NCBI GenBank assembly: GCA_001574975.1
Contig: KQ965831.1
Coordinates: forward strand, 72,214-136,213
Length of the DNA stretch: 64,000 nucleotides
Direction: 5' to 3'
Source: Gonapodya prolifera JEL478
Taxonomy: Eukaryota > Monoblepharomycota > Monoblepharidomycetes > Monoblepharidales > Gonapodyaceae
In this document: positions 22,009 to 32,729 of the stretch, piece after piece
Position numbering within the stretch: the stretch's first letter is position 1
How the letters are laid out: each line of letters starts with the position of its first letter
Position numbers and translations under genes: made by a program
The notes under the pieces: generated by a model
Databases searched by the model: none
Told to the model about the DNA's origin: nothing
What the model saw: the letters and a program-made list of their open reading frames with translations, nothing else

Positions 22009-24652
22009 TCACATCCTCCTGCTCCTGCTCATACTGGCGGTTCGTTGCGGACTTCCCACTCCACCCCACGACTGGCTCATTCCCATCGCCATGCTATTTC
22101 TACCTTGCTGGGGAAGCAACGTCACCATGGGCAGCACACCAGACGCCCCTGACATGTTGTTGGTCGCGTATGCCCACCCATCCTCGTACTGCTCGACGAT
22201 TGTGACCGAGTCGTTGGGCTGGACGTTAAGCTCGTCGGGCATGGTGGGCTGATCCGGGCGTTATATTTGTCAGTGAAACATAGTTAGAACTTCGTCTTGC
22301 ACTAAACTCACCGTGTACGCCTGCACAACTGCATACACTTTGCCGTTGCGGAACATGTTCGCATAGGGCGCGTTCGGGTTGGTGGGTGGGAACTCCTCTC
22401 CCTGCATGCCCACCTGGCCGGACTGGCTATACCCTCCTTGGTCGTATGACCCACTCGCCGGGCCCACTACGGTGGTGGCCGGTACTGCATAGGTGGGCCG
22501 CGTGGTGTTGTTCCGCCCGATCAAAGAATCCTGCGACGCGAACCCATATCCGCTTCCCCCGTTGTTACTAAGCCGGCCTGAACCGTACGGGGAGCCATCC
22601 ATCTCGTATTGTCCCGGTCGACGTGTGCCGAGTCCTTTCGGTGGGGGGTACTTGGTAGGCTTGGTCATCATGTACAGGCCGCAAAGGACTATGAGGGCGC
22701 CAACAGCGCCTCCGGCAGCGATGCCAATAATCGCCGGGGTGGAGAGACCACCACCACCGCCAGAGTCTTGGGGACCGGCTGCAGAAGTTGTGGCAGGAGC
22801 GGATGACGAAGCGGCACTTGAGCTCGTCGTCGAAGAGGACGAGCTGGAGGAGGCTGCGGCACTTGACGACGCCGCTACAGTTGACGATGGGGCGTCAGAT
22901 GTGGCAGCAGCCGAAGAGGATGCGGAGGACGCGGCATTTGCAGATGAAGTCGGTACGGCACTAGAAGCCGAGGTGGCGTCTGAAGTGACCGAGACTGTTT
23001 GCCGACGGTGGAGGCGGTCGCGTTGCTGGGACGTATCACGAGGCGGTAAGCGCTTGGGAGCTTTGGGAGGTAGGTATTCGGATGAAGTGGGGTCGTTGAT
23101 GAGGGGCGCCGTTGAGGAGGCGCTGATGGGATGAAGTGGGAAGTGTAAGGAGTTCGGTGCACCAGCGTGAAGAAAACGATCACCCACCATTCATCCATGG
23201 CGAACCCATCCACACTCTCAAAGCAGCCGCCAAATGGAAGGTACGCGCCACCACCAACGTGTTCGGCGCAGCCGGGGTCCTAGTTGGTAAAATCGGAGTC
23301 GTGATGAGAAATGGTTAGAAACGATTCGTCGCAGGTCTCGGACACCAAGCGGAGAAGGGTGATGGGGAGGGGGAGGAATTGAGGATGCAGATGTCTCCAT
23401 ACGCACCTTGTACCACCTCCATCCCGACCCACAATCGTTCTTCACCCAGTACCTTACTTCAAGACCCTTGGCCTCTGGTAGGGTCCACAGGGGCGAACAC
23501 TTCCCGTGAGCAAGCCACGCCTCGGTTTCACGGAGTGAAGATTGAGAGCAACCGGACGCGGGTTGGGAGAATAAGGAAAACGCAGAGTCGGGAGAGGGAC
23601 TGAAAGAGGTGCGAATTGAGTAGAGGGGGGATGGGGGAAGGATTGGGACTGGAAGGAGGGAAGGGCGGGTCAATTCACAGAAACCAGACGAATATGTGTC
23701 GACTCGACAAATCGGAAAGGTCGTCCTCGCCACTGGTGATACCAATCACCATTAAAAATCACTCCAGTACTTCTTTCGACAGTTTCAGTCTCTATTTTAG
23801 TCCGACCAACAGTTTCTTCGGCAAGAATATCGCCGCGTCCATTTTACCTTGAGTTTCGCCTTTCCCCCGAACCGTGAACTCACCTCTTCCTTGAACCATC
23901 AGAGGTTTATCAACCTGGGCCACCTCCAAGTCCTCTATGACGCGCGACACACTGAGTTTGCCGTGTACACAGCCTTCACGCTTGCTTCCGAATAGTGGCG
24001 CCGCCTCGGATGCCCCGGCGAACGAAGAGTCCGAATAACTGATGAGCGATGAGGAGCAGTGGATATCAAATATCGAGTCGGAGCAGTCGGAGTGGGACGT
24101 GGAGAGCTGGGAGTGGGACAAGTAGAACGCATCCGGTTTTCCTGTTGTGTGGGCGATAAGGTGTCAACCCAGCCCGAAACCCCAAGCCAAGCTGTCTCAA
24201 AAGAGAGTTCGCACTCCAATGTCACCACAACATCGTACAGATTCCGTTATAAGACGTTTGTGACGTCACAAGAGGGTGATAAGGTCGATCCGTCTTCACC
24301 CGATTGGTCAAACCGGCAGCCACACATCGACCGGACTACTCCAGTCCTATTGTTTCTGGTCATGGTATTGCTTCACTTTTCGCTCCTTTGCTCCAGTCCA
24401 TCTCAGAACAGAAAGAAAAGCTTATCCACATCCTTGTCTCAACTCCCTTGAGGCCTCCCTCGATTGGAACGCACCTGTGCAATTCTCTGTCGAATACACC
24501 ATCAGAACTCCTGTTCCACGAACGCTTCCGGCCCCAAACGCCCAATCTCGCCAACCGGCGGCTTCCGCGGCCGCTCCGCCAAAGGAGGCGAGAAGCCCAA
24601 AAGCGAGCGCGACGCTTTTCCGTGTCATCCCAGTATCGCAGATGCCACGCAT
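22009..24652 (-). CDS. Secreted/transmembrane protein with cytoplasmic SH3 domain (SH3 receptor 1)
   Basis: Proposed structure is complement(join(22009..22248,22312..23122,23188..23279,23407..23648,23884..24141,24475..24652)), 606 residues; all phases close. The start has a signal peptide (KSVALAFGLLASFGGAAAEA; the second Met at residue 9 may be the real start). A Cys-containing ectodomain follows (STENCTG, WVKNDCGSGW, DPGCAEH, FGGCFE, AMDEC). Then comes a Ser/Ala-rich, presumably O-glycosylated stalk (about 300-375), one membrane helix at about 386-409 (IIGIAAGGAVGALIVLCGLY) and a basic cytoplasmic stretch. A C-terminal SH3 domain (about 518-575) has DELNVQPNDSV, EDGWAYA and SGVLPM. The plan suggests a surface sensor coupling wall or ligand contact to a proline-rich cytoplasmic partner. 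An intron splits the SH3 domain at the same place as in the gene at 32730-35961. The ectodomain exon borders at 23648 and 23884 are the least certain. Confidence 0.75.
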
Positions 24653-25931
24653 CGTTGCGGTGCGTGTCAGCGTTGGTGGATATTCCGTTGAGTTGGGATT
24701 GGTGTGGGGGTGGGACCACAAATGAGGAGGCACCTGTTTCCAAGCAAATGGTCCCCCAATTTGGAAGTATGAAGCCGACTGGGGTAAAGTCTCACCTTGG
24801 CACTTCGCATGGAACGTCAGCTGGCGTCTTTCGATTTTTGGCCGCCTCAATGGGACTTCTGTTAATGCATCCATTGCATATGGAGCTCTAAGCTTTGAGC
24901 AAACGGACCGCAACGAGAATATGGCGACGAATAACTGATAGTATAGTTCTTAATTTGACTTTGATTCATTGAATACGTTCCGAGTTTGGAATATGCTGTG
25001 GTTGGGGTTGTGACGGATGGTGAAAATGTCCACTGGCCCCAGACGGAGCGTATTGAGGCGCGAGCTATTCGCGCAGACTGACGCCCCCGAATCAAGTAAA
25101 CAGCGCGAGTGCAATGAATTGTTCAACAGTATTGAATTATCTCCCCACCAAGAAGTATGGGCCAACTGGCTGGCCAGCCGGGAGGCTTCTCGAAGCGAAG
25201 CGCGGACTACAGCGAGTGCAACGAGCAGTCTGACGGATGTGTGTTATATTATTAGCGGGCTGACAATCTAACTGGGGCGACAGGAATTGCAAAGAGTGCG
25301 CCGACACGGGGAATTAAATTCAGCTCGTACAGCAGATACCCGCCAAAAAGGTCAGGGGGGGTATTGGAGCGAAGATGCGAGAGCGAGAAAAACAAGATAT
25401 CCGGCCCAATATATGTGTTGTGGAGTCGCGCAGCGACTCCCCGTTATGCATCTCATATATGATGACAACAAGTGCAACGAGCTGTACCATTATTGCAACG
25501 GAAATACTGCACGTGATGCCCATTGTGCAACGGGCTTTCTCGGCGTAGCAATCTTCTAGCAAATCACCGAATGAAGCAAACTGTCTTGGGGACGTGATGC
25601 TTCGACGTGGAGTGACTACCTGCCTGCGTGTTAGGGGGATGTCCGAGCGAAGCGAGGACAGCGCCTGCGACGACAATTTGGCAAATTTGAAGGCGTAGTC
25701 GCTCCGTGACGAAATACTAGGGGCCGGCAAGGGCGTTGAGTTGTTCGACAGTTTTGCGGGATCGTGAACCAATTCGACTCACTTCAAGGACCGGGGTCGG
25801 ACAAGGTGTCCAAAACGATTGAGAGGCAGAAAGAACTCCTGGACGACAATTGCAACTGGGGGCACGGTGAAGGATTCGGCCGAAAGTGCGGGCTGTTCGG
25901 AAGAAAAACGGGCACGCAAAAGATGAAAATA
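24653..25931 (+). other. Intergenic with GAAGCGA-type repeats, no gene seen
   Basis: No coding domain. The stretch 25185-25660 has several short palindromic, GC-rich pieces such as CTCGAAGCGAAGCGCG, CGCGCAGCGAC and CGAGCGAAGCGAGG. They resemble the insert in MFS intron 43961-44253 and suggest a small non-coding element. Confidence 0.4.
25926..25929 (-). terminator. RNA polymerase III terminator (TTTT)
   Basis: Four T on the minus strand, two nucleotides beyond the 3' end of the tRNA, is the normal Pol III stop. Confidence 0.8.
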
Positions 25932-26005
25932 TGATTCCAGCCGGGATCGAACCGGCGACCTCGAGCGTGTTAAGCTCGCGCTCTAACCAACTGAGCTATG
26001 GAACC
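25932..26005 (-). tRNA. tRNA-Val (anticodon AAC)
   Basis: The minus strand folds into a complete cloverleaf. The acceptor stem is GGTTCCA/TGGAATC with one G-T pair and discriminator A. The D arm contains AGCTCAGTTGGTTAGAGC (A box). The anticodon stem CGAGC/GCTCG holds the loop TTAACAC, so the anticodon is AAC. The T arm contains GGTTCGATCCC (B box). There is no intron and CCA is not encoded, as in eukaryotes. Confidence 0.97.
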
Positions 26006-28680
26006 TTTGGTTGTTGAAAATTGTCTCTATATTGCACATATAATGTAAGTGGCATTTCAAGAAGTGTGGTGGCTGTTGGTGCCGTGTGTCTTCTATCCTT
26101 GAGGACCTTAAATACATTGCTGATCTTCCATATTGTTTTCCAATGTATCAAAGGGATTGCTATCCTGTAATTTCTCTGTTCTCTTTCTGCAACATTGAGC
26201 CTTAACCCTTTCATGCACTATAAGTACCACAATAGGTATTGTGGTATGTTAGCACAACTCAGTGCACCACACAAAAGAGAGAAGTACATGATGAAGAGTG
26301 TTCCTCATTGTTCTGGATCAGCTTGGGCACTGCAGAGGGAGAAATTGATGTTACAAGTGTAAACCACCAAAGTATTTGCCCCCTGCTTTCTTGTGAACAA
26401 CTGCAAATTGTGAGATCAAATCATGGGCACTGCTATGTATATATCTCTACAAAAATAGATCAGCAGGTTTTTTGGGTGGAAAGGGTTGGAACAGTTCATA
26501 ACATTTCTTGCCCAGCAACCCCAAATCAATTCATACAAGATGGTGTGCATTCCCCCACTGCTGCCATGCCTTCAGCTAGTGTAGATAATGGGTTCTCCAA
26601 GACAGGAGTGGCTGTTAATACTTGGAAACACATTTGTTCAGTAGTGGGATAGTCTCCATCCATGAGACAGAGACACACATTGACACTTATCCTGCTTGAA
26701 TGCTCAATGTAAAATAGATAATTTGTACACGCAGCATAGCCATAAAATCAATTGTGAAGGTTTACTGCTGAAGCTTGGGAGTTCTGGTGTGGTGTGCAGT
26801 TTCCCTCATCACAAACCATCTCAGGACCCAAAAACTCATGAGGACAGGAAAAAGGCTTCATAGCCCTCTGCTCCATATATAAAAAACAAGTATTTGCATT
26901 TTATTTGACAGCTTTATACCATCTAGTTCTTGAGGAAAAAAAAATTGGAGAAGTCATATGGCAATATTACCACAGGTATGGTGTTTGTGTGGGAAAGGGC
27001 ATCCTTGACTTAATTGTAAGGTCTGCATTTACAGCATTTACCAAACAGTGCATAACATATTTTGGCAGTTCAAGTATCACCTTCATTTTATTGTTTTAGA
27101 AGACAAGTTTCCAAATCAGTTCAACCAAGACCATATTTCTTGACACTTTTGGCCCTTTATCTTTGATGGTTGGTGGAAGTTCTTTACACAAACAAAAAGT
27201 GATTCTCATCAATCATGAATGATAAAGTGATTGCACAGCTTCTGCTGCATGGAAATCCAACTTGAGAGAATAGAAGGAGATGCTCTGCAATTGTACCTCC
27301 TGTGGTCTTGCTATACATCAATACACATCAGTTTGTACTCAATGTCTATTTGCAATGTAGCAACATGATAAGTTTGGAATAACTGTGAGCCTGTAAGGGT
27401 GAGCTTTAACCTATTCACTACACAGCATTGTGGTGGAAACCTTGCACATAGCTTAAGAGGCTGTCCTGTCCCAACCAATAAAGAAACCATCCTCCTTCCA
27501 GTCAGTGGGGAATTTATCGGCTGGGATAGTGGGTGCTATTTTCCCATCTTTATACAGTGTATTCAGGTTTCAGTTCAAGTGGTACAGTGGGCTGAACCCA
27601 CAATCCGCACTTTCTTCCTCCATCAAAGGCTCCCAAGGGATCACAGGGGCAATGCTTAAATTCACAAGCTAAAGGGGGAGACACATGCAATTCCTTCAGG
27701 GCAGCACCTGTGGGTTTGATTTCTTTTTGCAGCCCCCAAATTTGGAATGGAAACACTCAGAACCACCAACCTTGCAATTACACTTGCCATCCTTTTCTTT
27801 TACAGTTATCCAGTGTGACTCAATTCAGGTTTTCTAATAATGTAAGTACATTGTATCAGCTAGCTATGTTACTTTTTCCCCACAATAAAACTAAAGTTCT
27901 TATGGTCATTTTTTCACAGGCCCTCAAAGTTTGTGCACTTTTTGTCCCAAATTCACACTTGATTGTGTCAGGGTGCTGAAAGATATGAACATTGACATAA
28001 GTTGCTGCACTCTTTATGCTGCAGCCAATCTACCAAAGTGCTGGTGTGGGTTAATCCTTGTCTGCTTCAGGGTGTGGACTGTGAACTGATAATTGGCAGG
28101 CTTTGTTGTTGTGAGGTGAGATGCATGTTGGTGCTGACATTTGCGTTCAGTTCTCATTTATTGTGGTCACTCTATCTGCCTGTTTTCAGGGAGAGGCCAG
28201 AGAAGTAAAGTTAAACCCCAGGTTTGCCACCACTGTCTCACAAAAGCAAAAATCCACCTTTGCAAATCTTGCTGATCATGGCTCATATGAAATTTCTGAT
28301 ATACAATTGTGGCAGGGTAAAACTCATTTGTCAGGACAGAAAAATGTATCAGGTCATGAAATTTCAAATAACTGCCCAAATAGGAGTCCATACTTGCACC
28401 ACTGCAATGAATGACCCCTTGTGCACTTGCACTCTCCCATCAAAATGCTAGCACTTTGGATTCTCTCCCAGCCAAGTCCTTGACCTCATCATTCTTGATG
28501 TCTGACATCCACCAACACTCTCTGGGCAACTTATATCACTCCATGGCATTGTTCTCTCAGTAACATCACAGTCTTGCTTTGTGACTGTTTGCCCTTAGGG
28601 GATACTGTGCCAACAGCTGAATGAAATGATAATCTTGACTTTTCACATTATTTACTGGAGATGGCAGGTTGTCCAACCTT
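26006..28680 (+). other. AT-rich block abutting the tRNA gene, probably decayed mobile DNA
   Basis: Base composition drops abruptly at the 5' end of the tRNA and recovers at about 28680, where GC-rich sequence resumes. No frame has a recognisable domain; the longest (26239-26652) is unassigned. Composition and word use resemble 1-6.5 kb, so old mobile DNA is the likely origin, but no terminal repeats were found. Confidence 0.5.
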
Positions 28681-29476
28681 CTCAGCACAGACGCGTTGGC
28701 GGGACGATTAATTGTGGTCGTTGCTGTCGAGTGGACCAAGCTTTTCCAGGTGGACGTTCGAATCTGGGTTCGTGGTAGTGGGGACGGCAACACGGGTTGG
28801 TTTGCGTGGCAATTAGAGTGCGGAGGACAGATTCGCCGACGGCTCAAGTTGGGTATGGCCGTGACTTGTACAAACAGCGGAGTTTCAAGAACTGTGTTCC
28901 ACTTTATTTTACTCATAATTTGAAGCCATAAACTTCGACCACTGATCGTTAGCTGCTACTCGTCGCGTTATTTGTATATCTACCTTTATACAAAAGTAAA
29001 CTTCGTGCACCTGTTCTGATGAAACATCCCGTTATGTTGGCCACGGCTCCGCAATCGAGCCCCAAGGTCAAACTACGGCGCTCAGAACAAGGCAACAGGG
29101 GGTAGCATGCTACATTTAGGAATACTTGCAGTTAGAGAAGGCTGGAGAGGTCAAGGCAAAGAGGTTTGTTGACGGTAATTGATCATGATATCCATATGAG
29201 CAGACACCTCAGAGCGGTATCTCTACTATTGATTGCGTCTCCAAAGTGAAAGGTAGCATGCTCAAGTGCCCATGAGAATTCGCCAACAATGAAAACCACT
29301 TCTCCAAAAGCCGGTTGCAAGCCTTTCAGGGCACCATGCTTCTGCAGCAGCCCACATTAAAATACAGGCTTTCATCACTGTTTAACGATCAATTGTTTTC
29401 GAATAGATTCAATACAATGCGTTTATCAATCTACGTTGACTCGGAAACTACGTGACAGTCCTGATACAAGACCTGG
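28681..29476 (+). other. No gene seen; holds 3' flank of family copy 1
   Basis: The segment 29385-29470 is similar to 55145-55235, the 3' flank of family copy 3 (shared TTGTTTTCGAA and GGAAACTACGTGA), so the duplication extends past the stop codon. Nothing else is recognised. Confidence 0.45.
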
Positions 29477-31602
29477 TCAGATCAGCGCCACTGAAAGGCC
29501 CCAGGATCGAGGAGGGATGCAAGGCCTACGGTAGGACGTCATTGTCTGGGTCCATTGAGCGACGTCGGCACCAGTCATCGTCCCATTCATCTGAGCCATG
29601 ATCTCGCACATGTCTGCAATGGAACGGTCAGCGAGCCTAAGCACACGGGCCAGATCGCTCCATCTTTCGGGGTTGTTGGTGGAACAGAGGGGCGACAGAG
29701 CTGAGCGTTGTCCCGAGGTCATACCAAAGGTCAAGGCAAGGCATCGCATGAAGTATCAACGTACCACGGCCAATTTCCTCGTTTGAAAGTCCCAACGTCC
29801 GGAGCAAAGTCGCAACGATGGTTCTCTTGTCGGTTCTGGGAGCCGCGACAGGTGCTCGACCATCTCCACATTCGATGTAGTGGAGATACCTCCCGGACGT
29901 ACGTATACCAATCCAAGCAGTTTCCCATACACCGAGCAACAACTGTTTGATCTCGTCATCTGCGATCTTGAGCTTGGGCGGCCCGGTTGATACATCCCGT
30001 GTCACGCCACTACGCATCAGTTTTAACACAGCAGATAAGTTTTCCTCGGCGGCTTTGAGAAGGTCCGCTGCAAGGCGTCCACCAGATCGTCCAAATGGCT
30101 CGACTGACGTGCTTATTAGAAAGGCAACCAGTCCGGTACCGAGCGATGAGATCGACACGAGGCTCTGCCGCAACAGTTGGAGAATTGATCGCGCGCAGAA
30201 GCGGCGGCGGGAAGGTGGATTGTCGTCGTTGCTGAATACAGAGTAACGTTGAACGTGTACGTTTCATATAATTGCACAAAACTAGAAGGAAAAACGTACA
30301 AGAATTGACCCGAGTCTGTTCCTTGCTTGGGGAGCATAACTGTAAAGATTTTCTTGATAGCGTCAACAGTGGGGTTCGTGAAATTGGGTGACTCGGGTGT
30401 TGACCCCTTTCCAGTGTAGGGCACATTCAGACAGAGCAAGACCTCTAACATTGCCCACGGGATCCTGTTGTGCTTTGTAGTAGATTTTGACAGCGTCCAC
30501 CCCTCCCACACCAAGAAATTGGCTCATAATGCCCCGGCGATGAGATATACGCTCAAGACTGGTGATAATGACCCCCTTATTCTGCGTCGGTGAGAGTCAT
30601 GCGCCAGACAACTTCCCCAATCGTGAAATATCTCGGCGCTTCCAAGACTTCAAGGAGTTCGTCCATGTCCAAGAAGTATTCCAGGTCATTAAAAGCAATT
30701 GCAAGTTTCTCGGGCTCGAGCATGATGTCTTCGCCAGGAGAATACTTGATCCAATGGTGAAACCGGTGCCGTATGTTCTTGCAGACCTGTTCTCGAGACG
30801 AGTTTGGAGTACTATCCACACCCGGATTTGAAAACAGATCGGAAGCCTCCCACTCTTCTGCAAGAGCAATTTCAGTCCATATCTCAGGAACAGAGAGGCT
30901 TCCTCGATTCCCACACATGTGCACGGCTTGCCGAACGGATGCAGGACTGAGGTACCCGCACTGCCGAAGGACCCGACCAATTGAAAGGTAGAGCGTGTCT
31001 TCCCCCTCGTCTTCTTCCCAGATATTGATGTTCCGCAGCACACAGGCGAGCCTTCCGGGGTCCTGGATCCTCAAACCACCCGAGAAGAGAAGCCCATTGA
31101 CTTTCCGCCATTCCTTTCTCGCAACTCTCAGCCATTGTGTCCGATTAATTTCATTGATAATGTCCTGCGGCAACTCCCGGAACACGTCAATCTGCACCAA
31201 CGTGTCGCACGTGTCCACATCGATCGCCCTCCCGACCCAAGTCCCAAAGTCCCCCAAGTTTCCTCTAAGGTGCCCTTCACGCCACAGCTGGATCGTGGCG
31301 GTTGCGAGGGGTTTGCTCTCGTTGTCCCGAATCATTCTAGCAAACAGCTTTTTCATTGACATGAGTGCCGCCTTGCGCCACGATCTCGACACCAGCCGCA
31401 GGGATCCGTACAAGAAGATGACGGGGCAATGCAGGGCGATCAGCATTTGGAGTTTAAAGGGGAGCGAGATGGGATGCTTTGCGGTCCTGTCATGGACGCA
31501 ATGCAGCTTTTGCACAAGGTATGTTCCGCCCCTCTCTTCTCCGCATACCCAAAACAGTCCACCCATCGTCCCGCTCACTTCCCACCTCCCAGCCATCAAC
31601 AT
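29477..31602 (-). pseudogene. Unrecognised multicopy family, copy 1 (F-box-like N-terminus)
   Basis: This matches the loci at 47269-49411 and 55332-57040 over its length. Near the start, ISLPFKLQMLIAL...LRLVSRSWRKAA resembles an F-box (LPxEL...VSRSWR). Family motifs follow: MIRDNESK, REGHLRGNLGDFGTWVGRA, EKLAIAFNDLEYFLDM, VDAVKIYYKA, CLNVPYTGKGSTP, then a hydrophobic SLGTGLVAFLIS stretch. The end has WETAWIGI, AAPRTDKRTI, LGLSNEE and, after an intron in the shared position, NPERW...RVLRLADRS. Compared with copy 3 it has an extra base after LTDAE (about 30580, frame lost) and lacks the roughly 25 residues expected after QQDP. The start at 31602 is only the first ATG in frame. I know no function for the family. 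Confidence 0.6.
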
Positions 31603-32729
31603 ACCTCACGCTCCTTCCCTTCCCTCGCCTCCTTCGCTCTTCCCCTCCCCTTTCCCTCCACTCCCCGCGCTCGCCATCATCCTCATCAGCCTCCAAATGA
31701 CACATGCACGACGCTTAATCCTCGCCTCGGGAATGTCACTCCACGTGTGATTCGGCCTCTCACTCGGTGTCGCAGGGGTCGCCAGGATCGCGAGTATCTC
31801 GTCGAGCACGTGATCAGGGTCGTCGACGTTGCAAGCCGGACGTGGAGCCGATGGGGAGAAGGAAAAGCACCACCGTGATTCCTCGCGCGCGTATGAGTGT
31901 TAATGTTGGTCGGTGTGCATGGCAAGGCAGTCTGGGAGTCATTTCTCTTGCTGCGCGTCTCCGCTTCAACACCCCGCATCGCTATCTCACGGATGCAAAC
32001 CTGCCCGCCTCCGCCCGGGCTTTCCACCCCATCCTCCCAGCTTGCCTTGCTCTTTTCCTCTCGTCAAGGCTCGGCGCGTGTATCATGGTGCTGCGCGGCG
32101 TATGGACACGCTTGAGGTGTTTGGTTGTCACCGAGTGTGAAAGATCAGGAGGACGGCAACCTTGGGAAGTTCGAGGTCAGAGGGGTGTCGAAGTGGAGAG
32201 AACTTTTTTGGGGTGTGCTCAAGTCGGGAATGGCTGGAGTAGGTGTACTTGCGATTCTAGCGTGCGAAAGGGCACGCAGCGGGGGTCTTTCTTAGTAAGA
32301 CTTGTCGTGGTGTCAAACAATTATTGCAGTTCTGTAAATTGATGATAGAATAACCGGCGAATTTCGTCATGTGTCGAGAAAGTCTTGGGAATTGATACGC
32401 GTGTTCCTTCACACACAATCAACCGCGCTGCTGGAACAGCAGAACAAGTGTGGAGCAAAAGTAAAATGGTAGAGTGCTTTCCCGTTCAACGGGCAAAGAG
32501 GGACCGAGGTGGTGAGTCCAACAAAGACCACGGCGCGGCCGAGTGAAGAACTCCAGTTGGACGCCGTCACTCATAAATAGGCAACCATACTACTATTATT
32601 GCGACTGTATTAAAAAATAAAATTTATGACCACCATCTATGATGCAACCAAGCAGCATATCCATCACTCCCATGTCGAAAAGCAGCACTGTCTCCACGTG
32701 AATAAGACCCTCCAAAGCGTGATGAAGAT
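31603..32729 (+). other. Intergenic, no gene seen
   Basis: Several overlapping open frames in C-rich sequence, but none with a domain or codon bias that would support a gene. Confidence 0.45.

Noticed and set aside
22493-23134. Plus-strand acidic Ala-rich frame
   Set aside because: It is antisense to the Ser/Ala stalk and membrane helix of SH3 receptor 1; low-complexity GC-rich sequence is open in many frames.
31767-32342. Plus-strand gene of about 190 residues
   Set aside because: No domain, no codon bias, and opposite-strand frames of similar quality overlap it.
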